In this document: in pieces, positions 31,421 to 40,003 of the stretch
Position numbering within the stretch: position 1 is the first letter of the stretch
Layout of the letters: every line of letters begins with the position of its first letter
Source of the DNA: a virus
IMG/VR virus record: IMGVR_UViG_3300042296_001256
Location: 1 to 62,356 of that record
Strand: one strand, 5' to 3'
DNA length: 62,356 nt
Position numbers and translations under genes: made by a program
Notes under the pieces: generated by a model
Database searches by the model: none
What the model was told of the DNA's origin: nothing
Seen by the model: the letters and a program-made list of their open reading frames with translations, nothing else

Positions 31421-32050
31421 TTAAAAGTATTCAGTTAATCGGTCTACCATTTCCGGATTTTTAGTTAAAACAGCTTCCTTTAACATTTTACGAGCTTTTC
31501 GTATTTTGGTTTTAACTGTATTTAGATTCATTGCATATTTCTCAGCAATTTCATTACCTCGCATGTGATGTAATTCCTTGTCAATTAGGATAAATTTTTC
31601 AATACAGTCAGGGAGCCCGTTTAATTCAGAAGTAGTCATGGTGTAGAGAGAGTCCATGTAAATCTCTTTTTCGAAAGTACTTACTGACTCGTCTGGTAAA
31701 TTTAGAGGTTTTGCTAAATTGTCAATGCTGGTTGCGTATTGAACTTTTAACTTATGTTGGTGGAGTAGGGCTTCGTTTTTAGCGATAGTATAGATCCACG
31801 TAGTGAACCTATAACTATCGCTGTATGAAGCAAGTCCCTTAAAGATTTTAAATAGCGTATTATGTAAAACCTCATCCGTCTCATCTGGGTCATTAAAAAA
31901 CTTCCAAATGAAGTATTTTAGTTTGGGATACATTATTGAAGCTAGTCGATTTCTGTCTCTTTCCGTGTATTTGCCAGATTTAATAAGCTCCGCAAGGCTC
32001 TGCATTTCGTCATTTAGCTGCTTGTTAATTAAGTCGTACGCGCTCATCAA
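31421..32050 (-). CDS. ECF-like RNA polymerase sigma factor, 209 aa
   Basis: Region 2 is seen as FNDPDETDEVLHNTLFKIFK, then YRFTTWIYTIAKNEALLHQH, the core-binding and -10 melting part. Region 4 is a helix-turn-helix near the C-terminus: LPDCIEKFILIDKELHHMRG, then NEIAEKYAMNLNTVKTKIRK. The spacer is short and region 1 is absent, as in group 4 (ECF) sigma factors. It sits between PhoH and virion genes. It is the natural candidate to recognise the GATAAATAA motif before late genes, like T4 gp55 does for TATAAATA, though gp55 itself is not ECF-like. Confidence 0.9.
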   Translation of the reverse strand: MMSAYDLINKQLNDEMQSLAELIKSGKYTERDRNRLASIMYPKLKYFIWKFFNDPDETDEVLHNTLFKIFKGLASYSDSYRFTTWIYTIAKNEALLHQHKLKVQYATSIDNLAKPLNLPDESVSTFEKEIYMDSLYTMTTSELNGLPDCIEKFILIDKELHHMRGNEIAEKYAMNLNTVKTKIRKARKMLKEAVLTKNPEMVDRLTEYF

Positions 32051-32059
32051 GTATTTTAG

Positions 32060-32773
32060 TTAAAAGTGTTTGGGATTATTTGCTTTCCATTTCTCGTATC
32101 GATCCGTGATCTGTATTAAAATCTTATTTCGGACAATATCCTCATCTCTAAATTGGTGAATAGCCAATCCATTAATCCCATTTAATAGAGAAATAAACTC
32201 CGGTAAAGCTACTTTACTCTTTGCGATGTCATATTGGCTAACATCGCCACAAATTAATACTTTTGAATCTTTACCCATTCGAGTAATGAAAAGCATAAGT
32301 TGTTTGAAATCAGCATTTTGTGCCTCATCCAATATCATTAAACAATTATCGAAGGTTGCTCCTCTCATATAGGCAAGAGGTCTAAATTCAATAACTCCCA
32401 TGGCTTCAAGCCATCCCACATTATTCGGATCATTTAGTAATTTTACCAAATTTGATCGATAACTTTCCATAAATGGATCAATTTTATCCTTTATTTCGCC
32501 AGGTAAAAACCCAAGCTTCTCGCCGGACTCTTGAATCGGTTTTGAAAGAATAATCTTTTTAATTTTTCCGCCCATGTAAAGCTTTAGTGCGGCTAGGCAA
32601 GCAGTAAACGTTTTACTGGTACCAGCTGGGCCGTAGCAAAACGTAATGTCATTCGAAATAATCTTGTCTAGATACTCTCCTTGCGAATTTTTTAAACTGA
32701 TTTGACGTAAGTCTTTTTCATTTAACTCAATTTTTGTTATTTGCGGTTTTTTCCTAACTTGTCTTTCTGCCAT
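32060..32773 (-). CDS. phoH: PhoH-like P-loop ATPase, 237 aa
   Basis: Walker A is FCYGPAGTSKTFTACLAA; Walker B is CLMILDEAQN; a Q/Ser-containing motif follows in LICGDVSQYD. Classic PhoH motifs are KPIQESGEKLGFLPGEIKDK and RGATFDN. The family is common in large phages and is thought to act as an RNA-related ATPase; its phage role is unknown. I chose Met at 32773, overlapping the upstream gene by 20 nt. Confidence 0.93.
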   Translation of the reverse strand: MAERQVRKKPQITKIELNEKDLRQISLKNSQGEYLDKIISNDITFCYGPAGTSKTFTACLAALKLYMGGKIKKIILSKPIQESGEKLGFLPGEIKDKIDPFMESYRSNLVKLLNDPNNVGWLEAMGVIEFRPLAYMRGATFDNCLMILDEAQNADFKQLMLFITRMGKDSKVLICGDVSQYDIAKSKVALPEFISLLNGINGLAIHQFRDEDIVRNKILIQITDRYEKWKANNPKHF

Positions 32774-33065
32774 TTGATTTTGTTTTTTTATTTGGAGACT
32801 GAATCTTGGCCAATAGAGTTTGACACTTTGAGCAAGACTCGTAGTCTTCAATCTGTTTGTAAAAATTTAGTGCTTTAGTTAAGCAGTCTGGCCAATCTTT
32901 TTCTTGGGCAATTACATCGACCTTTTCGTCGATGATAGTTAACTCTCGAATAAAGATTTTAGGTAGTTTACTTTCGTGAGCTTCTTGAATATGAGAAACT
33001 ACTATATCGAATATTTGTTTCTTGTTTCCTTCGTAATCGAAGTTGATTAGCATGTCGTATCTCAT
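32754..33065 (-). CDS. Hypothetical protein, 103 aa
   Basis: MRYDMLINFDYEGNKKQIFD opens an alpha/beta fold of unknown family; the C-terminus is basic (KIQSPNKKTKSNGRKTS). It overlaps the terminase stop by 4 nt (ATGA) and the PhoH gene by 20 nt, so the three are in one operon. Confidence 0.7.
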   Translation of the reverse strand: MRYDMLINFDYEGNKKQIFDIVVSHIQEAHESKLPKIFIRELTIIDEKVDVIAQEKDWPDCLTKALNFYKQIEDYESCSKCQTLLAKIQSPNKKTKSNGRKTS

Positions 33066-35020
33066 CCGCCATTATTGTTATTTCCGTAAAACTGAGAGAG
33101 TAAATTACGGTATTGGTCAACCGTATTTTCATCAAACCGTTTAGTTGCTCCAGGTTTTTTTATTGCTGGAGTTGCATTTAATTCTCTAAGAGCCCCATAA
33201 TCATATCCGTTTGAGGAACTAATATAGGTTTCTCCAAGAAAATCGGCGTACACTTTTTCCAAGTAGTCTTTAGGTAATCTGTCAAGTTCTTCATTAACGA
33301 GTTCCCAGAAATTCGGAGATTCAAAGAATGCTGCAGTTGAAACGCATGTCATTGCCAAGTCGTCATTGCCGTTTTGGCTTCTATATGTTCCATTTGAAGA
33401 TTTTCCAAATGCACCAAGTTCATGAACTGTTTTAAATTCGTTAGGAAGAATTTTATTAACTGCGGCTAGGTACTTGAAACGTTCGCAATATTTTGATTTA
33501 TTCGTCTCAGTCATCTTTAAACCGGGTTTCCAGTTAGTTGAAGAGATTGTATGTTTTGAATGTATTAATTGGCCGGGCCAAAAAAGTTCGTTCTGCTGTA
33601 TTTTGTCCATTACATAATCCCCTTTATGGTCTAACTCAATTAAGAGTCTGACTTTTTCAGGATTAAACAAGGAGTACGTTAAGTATTCCAGAACATTAGT
33701 GAATTCATTAATATCCTTTTTATTTGATCTGAACGAGGCTACTTGAACCAGTCCAAAAAAGTCGCCTTCATTTTTAATAAAGTCCTTAACTTGGTCAAGC
33801 ATTCGATACGGTAGAGCAGTCAATTTAAAAATATTAATAACTGAGTAATCACGACCTACGCCAGACGCGGTATCGACTGAGAATATGTACATATTACCGT
33901 CATTGCGGATATCATCAGGGGTTAACTTGCTAAAGTTAGGATGAACTGAGAAGCCATCTAATAGATTCATATTGTCTGGAGCTTGCGCCCATTCTGGGGT
34001 GACGTATGTCGTCCTGAACGTAAATATCTTTCTAAGATCCTTGGAAGGCAGTAATAGTTTATCCGAAGAGAAGAATTGCAGCCCGTATTCCTGATTAAAA
34101 TCTTCTTCTGATCCTAGGTTGGCAATAGTCATCTGCTTCCATGCGTCGTCTCTGCCTGGAACTTGCCACCAGTCAACTCGTAGCGGAACGTAAGTATTAT
34201 CCCCATTCAGTGCATCCATGTAGATTTCGTAGAAACGGTTCATTCCATTCGGAGTGGATGTTATAATAATCTTGGAATTTGAGGAGGCTGAGATCGTCGG
34301 ATAGATTGCTCGATAGAAGAAGTCCAAGTAAGATGGATTAATATGGGCGAACTCATCAATGTACAGTACGTGAATTGTAAAACCAATACCTGTATTTTTC
34401 GTAGTTGTTCTACCGATCAAACGACAGCCGTTGTCGAACTTAAGTGACATTACGTTATTTGAAATACATCCAGGTTTTAGAAAGAACGGTAAGTTTTCAA
34501 GTACCGATTTAATTTTATCTAATACCTCTTTAGTAGTTGATGCAATATTCGCTACAGCTAATACGTTTTTATCAGTATGAAAAATTAGGTACCATGCAAT
34601 AAATACACCCGACATTACAGTCTTACCGATCTGGCGACTTGCCATTAGGCAGTTAAAGCGATTATTCTTAAATGATTTAATAATCTCTTCCTGATAATCC
34701 CTTAGTGTAATTTGTTGAATTCCGTCTTCCGTCATTACTTGGGCGTATTTGGAAGCGAAATAAACTGGATCAGCTTTACACTTCTTTAATTCCTCAAGCT
34801 CTTCGGGTGTGTATTCAAAAACAATATTAGCTTTTTTCCAAACTGGATCATTGTCCTTAAAAGGAGAGTTTCGGATTGTCTTAATATCAATTACCCCATT
34901 TTCAAAATCATCGAGTAATTGTTGTATCTTAACGGTTGTCCAAATTGCGCTATTCTCTTGATCGAGATTGGACAATTTCATTTGGGTTCTACCGCCGCTG
35001 TTTGCTATAAAATCTTTCAT
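33062..35020 (-). CDS. terL: Terminase large subunit (gp17-like), 652 aa
   Basis: The DNA-packaging motor: ATPase plus nuclease. Walker A is ASRQIGKT (127-134); Walker B is VLYIDEFAH (218-226) with catalytic E223; the coupling motif is ITSTPNGMNRF. The RNase H-like nuclease follows with FSVDTASGVGRDYS, then LLIELDHKGD and GNDDLAMT supplying acidic metal ligands. It overlaps the small-subunit candidate by 4 nt. Location next to the terS candidate and baseplate genes matches T4-like gene order broadly. Confidence 0.97.
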   Translation of the reverse strand: MKDFIANSGGRTQMKLSNLDQENSAIWTTVKIQQLLDDFENGVIDIKTIRNSPFKDNDPVWKKANIVFEYTPEELEELKKCKADPVYFASKYAQVMTEDGIQQITLRDYQEEIIKSFKNNRFNCLMASRQIGKTVMSGVFIAWYLIFHTDKNVLAVANIASTTKEVLDKIKSVLENLPFFLKPGCISNNVMSLKFDNGCRLIGRTTTKNTGIGFTIHVLYIDEFAHINPSYLDFFYRAIYPTISASSNSKIIITSTPNGMNRFYEIYMDALNGDNTYVPLRVDWWQVPGRDDAWKQMTIANLGSEEDFNQEYGLQFFSSDKLLLPSKDLRKIFTFRTTYVTPEWAQAPDNMNLLDGFSVHPNFSKLTPDDIRNDGNMYIFSVDTASGVGRDYSVINIFKLTALPYRMLDQVKDFIKNEGDFFGLVQVASFRSNKKDINEFTNVLEYLTYSLFNPEKVRLLIELDHKGDYVMDKIQQNELFWPGQLIHSKHTISSTNWKPGLKMTETNKSKYCERFKYLAAVNKILPNEFKTVHELGAFGKSSNGTYRSQNGNDDLAMTCVSTAAFFESPNFWELVNEELDRLPKDYLEKVYADFLGETYISSSNGYDYGALRELNATPAIKKPGATKRFDENTVDQYRNLLSQFYGNNNNGG

Positions 35021-35760
35021 ATTAACGAATTGACGTCTCCAGAAAAGTCTTCACCATCTTCTTCCTCGATGATTACGTTAGATAATCCTCTTTCCAGCAT
35101 GACTTCTGTTTTTTTCGATGGATGAGTTAGGTGTCGAGAATCTGAATCGTCATCTTCTATCTCAATTGCGTCAATTTCTTTAATTAAATTTTTTGTACCT
35201 GCGGTTATGTAATAGTCAGATGTGCTGGTAGGAAGGGCTCGACTGGTAGTTCCACCGCCGGATTCTCTCTGTTCAACATCTTGATTTACTTTCTTATACG
35301 TATCCTCTAGGAATAGCATGTAATTTGCTTGAGTTTTTACAACTGAGGTTAACTTGTCCTGTAATTGCCCAAACACCTCAAACAGTCTAGGGTGAGTGTT
35401 TCCTTGATTAATTTCTTCAGCAATTTTTTCAATTGCCATTCTGATAGTTTTTAACTGAAAGAAGATATTTTGAATACTTGAATTGTCTAGGATCTGTTTC
35501 TGCTTTACGTATTCATGTTTCTCAAGTACGCCAAGATCGACGTAGAACTTAAGCATTGAATTTGTGATATTCTTTGCCTGCTTTTCAAATTCAGAATTCA
35601 TTTCAATAAAGTCTAATGGAGGAGCTGCTGCGATTTCCGCAAGCTGATCGTCTATATTATCTTCATCGTGATTTGGTCCACCTGAATAGGTGCTCAATAG
35701 AGACTCAAGCTCTCCCTTGATTTGAGCCTTCTTTTCTTTGGAGAATACTGGTCCAGCCAT
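35017..35760 (-). CDS. terS: Probable terminase small subunit (gp16-like), 247 aa
   Basis: It lies directly before the large subunit. The central region fits small terminases of T4-like phages: EYVKQKQILDNSSIQNIFFQ, then GNTHPRLFEVFGQLQDKLTS, where the PR..EV...L pattern recurs in the family. The N-terminal linker and C-terminal acidic tail (EEEDGEDFSGDVNSLI) are longer than in T4 (164 aa). It recognises phage DNA and regulates packaging. Confidence 0.65.
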   Translation of the reverse strand: MAGPVFSKEKKAQIKGELESLLSTYSGGPNHDEDNIDDQLAEIAAAPPLDFIEMNSEFEKQAKNITNSMLKFYVDLGVLEKHEYVKQKQILDNSSIQNIFFQLKTIRMAIEKIAEEINQGNTHPRLFEVFGQLQDKLTSVVKTQANYMLFLEDTYKKVNQDVEQRESGGGTTSRALPTSTSDYYITAGTKNLIKEIDAIEIEDDDSDSRHLTHPSKKTEVMLERGLSNVIIEEEDGEDFSGDVNSLI

Positions 35761-35763
35761 ACA

Positions 35764-36009
35764 TTAGTTTAGTCGATTTTCATTCTTATCTAGCGCTGGA
35801 TTAGCGAAGATCTTGATTTGCTTAACTGCCTCAATATGCTCATACATATAAGCTTCTAAATAGGCAATGAACTCATCTAAGACTGGATTTGCTCCAAACA
35901 TTTGATTCGAAAGGACTCGCTTCATTAGGGCATCTTTGTATTTGTAACCTAGATGAAGACGTTGGTCTTTTCTATTATACACTGTTTGGTATAGAGAGTT
36001 TCTTATCAT
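35764..36009 (-). CDS. Hypothetical protein, 81 aa
   Basis: MIRNSLYQTVYNRKDQRLHL, then VLDEFIAYLEAYMYEHIEAV. Mostly helical and soluble. It overlaps the gp6-like stop by 4 nt and ends just before the small terminase gene. Its position suggests a small baseplate or neck protein. No recognised family. Confidence 0.65.
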   Translation of the reverse strand: MIRNSLYQTVYNRKDQRLHLGYKYKDALMKRVLSNQMFGANPVLDEFIAYLEAYMYEHIEAVKQIKIFANPALDKNENRLN

Positions 36010-37700
36010 AGTATGCCAGTATTTTTACGAACTACTTGTGCTTTAATTTGAATATTTAATGCACCTAATCCAGTATCGGAAAGGCCTTCAGCGTATGAGT
36101 TTCCTTGGCTGTCTTTCCAACCTCCTCGTAATACTGGGAATTCGTCTAGCCCAATAACAATATCGTTAAAGTCGTCAAGTCCAATAATCGAAGTAGAAGA
36201 CGGGTTGGTTATTTTATCAAGCTCGTTAAGTTCACTTACGACATTAACGTTAACTGAGTCAACTCCATTAATTGCTTCAATTACTGAAATAAGATCACTC
36301 TTTGGTACACGGTCATGTCTTTTTAATTTAATAAAGTAGTTACCGATGGCGTCCGCTATATCAGACTTAACAATGTCAGTAGAAACATCGTCAAACATAA
36401 TGATACTTACGTTTAGTGCGTACCTACTTATCTTAGGATCAAGTATTTTTAGATCAGACGAAATCATTTTTGTACCTGATTTTTCAATGTACTTCATTAA
36501 CTCATTTTTCTGGAATGTTGTTAACTTAAAGTTACTTAACGGTAAGTTAAAGTAGTCAGTTCCATTATTAAACATTTGAGATACGTCTGGCACTAGGAAT
36601 AAGTTAATCATTCTGGAATCTAGAATATTACCGTTTGCGTCCTGATCAAGGAATACTTTTATGGTTGAGAACATTTGCATCTTCTGCAAAAGAACTTCAT
36701 AGTTATCAATATTTACTAGGGCAAAATTCTTTGAGGCTTTTGGCGCAATTAGTCTAGTTAAGTTAGGATCCTCCGGGTCAACTCCAAAATTTGGAGGACT
36801 TACTGTTACGATTGAAAAATAGTCATTCATTAAGATTTCTTCCCCAATTGGAGAGAATCCAGTATCAGTAAAAGTAAATTGTACTTGTCTTGGGTCGTCT
36901 ACTTTTACGTTTCCGAAAGCGCCGTCCGTATTTAAGTATTCAACGACGATAGTTGATCCAGTATTAGGAATCTTTCCAAATGAGCCGTTTCCAAAATAGA
37001 TGTCTAATCCATTTGTAATACCGGTTTTAGCAAGAAAGCATTTTCCGCCTCTTGGCATATCCAAAAGAGACTCGTATTTTTGCCATTTTTCACCATTTAT
37101 ATAAACGTTTACCATGAAATTATCTAGGTAAAAATTGTTAGGAGCTCCCATTTGATAACTCTCAAAAGGAATTCCCTTTGCCGTAAATGTTTGTGATTCG
37201 ATTTGACCTTGTCTAATACTAAAAATAGCAGGAGTTTCTGTTCCAGTCAAGGCAAGTCTAACCTCTTCTTGCGTTAACTCAATTGCGTAAGTTAAGCCGT
37301 TATTTGCACAGGTGATTCTAAATAAATTATTGATTACGACCTTTGAGGCAGTAGGCTTTATTCCAGTTTTTCTGATTACTCTAATTTGACCAGTTGCACC
37401 GACTGCTCTGCTTGGATTGTGTCCAGCTAGGGTAGCTAGTGAATAGATTGATGAAACTCTACTTGCCTCATTGATATTTAGCTCTGTGATTGAATCTTCA
37501 ATGTAATAAAAGATAAGTTGACTCAAGTTCTCAACTACGATCAATAACTGACCGAATGGAGAAGCCGCGGTGAATACTGAGCGACTCTGTTTAAAAGTAG
37601 TTTGTAAGAACTGGATACTCTCACTAAGAATATCGCGAACTCGTATGCGAAGACTGGTGAACAGCCTGAGGTTTGTATTTTGATTAGTAAGACCTGCCAT
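36006..37700 (-). CDS. Baseplate wedge protein, gp6-like (baseplate J), 564 aa
   Basis: The N-terminal region (RVRDILSESIQFLQTTFKQS, then ITELNINEASRVSSIYSLAT) and GHNPSRAVGATGQIRVIRKT fit the wedge subunit/baseplate J family, in which gp6 dimers form the ring of the contractile baseplate. Later RGGKCFLAKTGITNGLDIYF and FGNGSFGKIPNTGSTIVVEY are typical of J proteins. It heads the block with the 81-aa gene and terminase. A late-type motif lies upstream. Confidence 0.85.
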   Translation of the reverse strand: MAGLTNQNTNLRLFTSLRIRVRDILSESIQFLQTTFKQSRSVFTAASPFGQLLIVVENLSQLIFYYIEDSITELNINEASRVSSIYSLATLAGHNPSRAVGATGQIRVIRKTGIKPTASKVVINNLFRITCANNGLTYAIELTQEEVRLALTGTETPAIFSIRQGQIESQTFTAKGIPFESYQMGAPNNFYLDNFMVNVYINGEKWQKYESLLDMPRGGKCFLAKTGITNGLDIYFGNGSFGKIPNTGSTIVVEYLNTDGAFGNVKVDDPRQVQFTFTDTGFSPIGEEILMNDYFSIVTVSPPNFGVDPEDPNLTRLIAPKASKNFALVNIDNYEVLLQKMQMFSTIKVFLDQDANGNILDSRMINLFLVPDVSQMFNNGTDYFNLPLSNFKLTTFQKNELMKYIEKSGTKMISSDLKILDPKISRYALNVSIIMFDDVSTDIVKSDIADAIGNYFIKLKRHDRVPKSDLISVIEAINGVDSVNVNVVSELNELDKITNPSSTSIIGLDDFNDIVIGLDEFPVLRGGWKDSQGNSYAEGLSDTGLGALNIQIKAQVVRKNTGIL

Positions 37701-37720
37701 TTAAAGTGTGACTTCTTTTA

Positions 37721-37733
37721 GGTTATTTATCAG
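37721..37733 (-). promoter_or_regulatory. Probable late promoter, CTGATAAATAACC
   Basis: The minus strand reads CTGATAAATAACC about 21-33 nt before the ATG at 37700. GATAAATAA is the exact core seen upstream of other virion genes. Confidence 0.55.
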
Positions 37734-37761
37734 TTGAGTAAAACGTTTATGAAGGGAAGCC

Positions 37762-37786
37762 TTTTGATAAATAAAGGAGTATAATA
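37762..37786 (+). promoter_or_regulatory. Promoter region of tmRNA: GATAAATAA and TATAAT
   Basis: TTTTGATAAATAAAGG (37762-37777) carries the late-type motif and TATAAT (37780-37785) lies 11 nt before the mature tmRNA 5' end. Either or both could drive expression; the mature 5' end is normally made by RNase P, so the true start could be a few bases upstream. Confidence 0.5.
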
Positions 37787-37796
37787 ACATTATTAT

Positions 37797-38163
37797 GGGG
37801 ATGACCGGATTTGACAGGAATTATCGGTTACACCTGCACGCCGAGGAAGATGCTAAGACTCGTTAAAATGTATTAAAACTATAAGTGGCAACACTAATTT
37901 CTGGAGTCTAGTTAACGAAAGCGTTAACGCTCCTGTTACTGAAGAGCTTTTAGCTGCATAAGTGACCAAGCGGCAACTGCTTGACTAACCCAAAGTTGCA
38001 AAACCAGCATGGCGTAACGGCCAAGTCGAACCGTTACCGACTTTAGCTTTAAGTCGTTAAAGAATAAGATATTTGGTCCAGTTAGAAAATGGGACTAAGC
38101 GTGTAAACGAAGGTCTAATTAGAGGTTTTTTGGACGAGGGTTCGAATCCCTCCATCTCCACCA
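37797..38163 (+). ncRNA. ssrA: tmRNA (ssrA), 367 nt
   Basis: The acceptor stem pairs GGGGATG (37797-37803) with CATCTCC (38153-38159), leaving discriminator A and an encoded CCA (38161-38163). A G3-U70 wobble, the identity element for alanyl-tRNA synthetase, is present. The T arm is GAGGG-TTCGAAT-CCCTC (38136-38152), and GGATTTGACAGG near the 5' end matches the tmRNA D-like region. The tag frame reads from GGC (about 37887) as GNTNFW... and ends ...TEELLAA before TAA 37960-37962: 24 residues if this resume codon is right, against about 10 in E. coli. The LAA end is the ClpXP-type degron. It rescues stalled ribosomes and tags their products; a phage copy would keep this active or redirect it. 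Confidence 0.93.
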
Positions 38164-38169
38164 CTTCGT

Positions 38170-38199
38170 AAAAGCCAGTCTCTAGGGATTGGCTTTTTT
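38170..38199 (+). terminator. Rho-independent terminator of tmRNA
   Basis: AAAAGCCAGTC-TCTAGG-GATTGGCTTTTTT: the stem GCCAGTC/GATTGGC (one G-T pair) with a T run, 7 nt after the tmRNA CCA end. Confidence 0.85.
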
Positions 38200-38223
38200 G
38201 GTAATGGTAGAATTGAATAATGT

Positions 38224-38236
38224 CTGATAAATAATT
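38224..38236 (+). promoter_or_regulatory. Probable late promoter, CTGATAAATAATT
   Basis: The GATAAATAA core lies about 22-34 nt before the ATG at 38258 and right after the tmRNA terminator. Confidence 0.55.
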
Positions 38237-38257
38237 AGAAATTCAGTTTTACAATAA

Positions 38258-39889
38258 ATGGCAAATGGAGTAAAGTATTCTACTGGCTCAACCCCAGCAG
38301 GTTGCCTTAGAAAGGGCAATATGTTACTCGCGGTCGGGCAGCAAGATTACGGGACGTCCTTTTATTCGGGAGTTAATCCACCGGCTGGCGGATACACGAT
38401 TTACGTTAATAAGGCAACTTCTGGTCCAAGCATACACTGCCCTCGAACTGATGCTGAACTGATTAGATTAACTAATCAAATCGCTGGAGCAAATTACACA
38501 ACAACAAGTCAGTGCTTTAGCTATTTAGCCTCGCAATCGGATAAGATAATAGTCGATTTAGCGTATCCTGATATTGCGACCTCTGGTTTACTTTTAAAGT
38601 TAGACTCAAGTTTTACAGCGTCATATCCTAAAACTGGAACTACTTGGTATGACATAAGCGGAAATAGTTCAAATGGAGTAATTTATAATGGCCCAATATG
38701 GAATTCGAATGGGTATTTTGAATTTGATGGGATCGATGACTATGTTGATACAAATAAAACTTTTCAATTTACTAGAGACAGTCAATTTTCAGTTTGTGGA
38801 TTTATAAACATTAGAGATCATAAATCTAGAGCAAGCGCTGCTGCTGGTATTATAGGAAAGGGCCATTGGTACTCTAATAGTTGGGATGTTTGGTTAAGTA
38901 ACGATAATCGAATTTACTTTGAAACTAATGGAAATAGTAATCCAAATAACGTTCATTTCCTATATAGTGATCCGTTAACAATAGACCGCTGGTATTTCTT
39001 CACCGCTATATATGAAAATGGTAGGAAACTTCTCTATCTCAACCACTCTCAATATGAAAACTTTGATGGAGGAGTCGGTGATTTCACGAACAATAATTCT
39101 GTATTAATTTCTAGGCGATATGATGACGTATATAGAAGCTTAATGGGATACGGGGCTAACTACTCAATATACGATAGGCAACTAGAGGAAACTGAAGTAT
39201 TTCAAAACTATTACGGTGGAAATATTGCGCTAGACGGATTAGTCTTATCCGTAGATGGTGCAAATATTGTTTCTTATCCCGGAACCGGTTCTACTTGGTA
39301 CGATATGACTCAAAGTGAGTACTCTGTTACTAATTGCAATATACAAAAGAGTAAAAATAACTACTATTCCTTATGGAGTAATGGAAATGACGCTGATGTT
39401 GCATCTTCCCCAATTCTAAACAATGACTATCATTCGGTAGAACTTCTGCTAATGTTTAAAGGCTCAGCGACCTATCCAAACGGATACACTGGCAGTTGGG
39501 AACAATTTTTCGGTTATTTCAGCGCAGGCTCAGATCGATCACCGGGCGTTTGGAGATTTCCGTCAGCTAGACTAATACACTGGCAATACGCTCCAGGATT
39601 CAACGGTCCTAATTTTGGAAAGAACTCAGCTAATGATGAGTTTGACCTAAATACTTATTATCATATCGTTGTAACAAAAGAAGGAGGCACCGTTAAAACT
39701 TACATAAATGGCGTTTTAACAAACACAGTCGGCGCCTCAAATCCTAAAACCGCAGGAGACTCGATTATCAGATTTTTTGACTATTACTCAGCCGATTTAA
39801 TGGAAATTCAAGTATGCAGAATATACGAAAGAACCATATCTCAAGACGAGGTCTCTCTTAATTATGCAGCAGTAAAAAATAGAATGTAA
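38258..39889 (+). CDS. LamG-type adhesin with internal duplication, 543 aa
   Basis: The N-terminal head (1-105: KYSTGSTPAGCLRKGNMLLA, YTIYVNKATSGPSIHCP, NQIAGANYTTTSQCFSYLAS) is shared with the next gene. Two LamG/ConA-like lectin domains follow (about 110-325 and 330-543), each opening with the same pattern: GLLLKLDSSFTASYPKTGTT then WYDISGN, and GLVLSVDGANIVSYPGTGST then WYDMTQS. FEFDGIDDYVDTNKTF and GNDADVAS are LamG calcium/strand-type segments. Likely a virion adhesin that binds host glycans. It is probably co-transcribed with the 31-aa and 326-aa genes. Confidence 0.75.
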   Translation: MANGVKYSTGSTPAGCLRKGNMLLAVGQQDYGTSFYSGVNPPAGGYTIYVNKATSGPSIHCPRTDAELIRLTNQIAGANYTTTSQCFSYLASQSDKIIVDLAYPDIATSGLLLKLDSSFTASYPKTGTTWYDISGNSSNGVIYNGPIWNSNGYFEFDGIDDYVDTNKTFQFTRDSQFSVCGFINIRDHKSRASAAAGIIGKGHWYSNSWDVWLSNDNRIYFETNGNSNPNNVHFLYSDPLTIDRWYFFTAIYENGRKLLYLNHSQYENFDGGVGDFTNNNSVLISRRYDDVYRSLMGYGANYSIYDRQLEETEVFQNYYGGNIALDGLVLSVDGANIVSYPGTGSTWYDMTQSEYSVTNCNIQKSKNNYYSLWSNGNDADVASSPILNNDYHSVELLLMFKGSATYPNGYTGSWEQFFGYFSAGSDRSPGVWRFPSARLIHWQYAPGFNGPNFGKNSANDEFDLNTYYHIVVTKEGGTVKTYINGVLTNTVGASNPKTAGDSIIRFFDYYSADLMEIQVCRIYERTISQDEVSLNYAAVKNRM

Positions 39890-39894
39890 TAAAG

Positions 39895-39990
39895 ATGGAA
39901 CAAGTATATGGAAATTGTGCAGAATGTGAAACAAACGGGCCATTGGATAATCAAGGTTTGTGTTCGATTTGTGGTACTAAAGACAAATAA
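39895..39990 (+). CDS. Tiny zinc-ribbon-like protein, 31 aa
   Basis: MEQVYGNCAECETNGPLDNQ, then GLCSICGTKDK. Two CxxC pairs (CAEC and CSIC) 16 residues apart form a minimal zinc ribbon. It fits exactly between two adhesin genes. The pattern is too ordered to be random, but no expression evidence can be seen. Confidence 0.6.
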   Translation: MEQVYGNCAECETNGPLDNQGLCSICGTKDK

Positions 39991-40003
39991 TCATTTATAA
40001 TAA

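Noticed and set aside
37797-38163. Ordinary tRNA gene at the 3' end
   Set aside because: The T arm and acceptor are separated from the 5' half by more than 300 nt with a tag ORF, so it is tmRNA.
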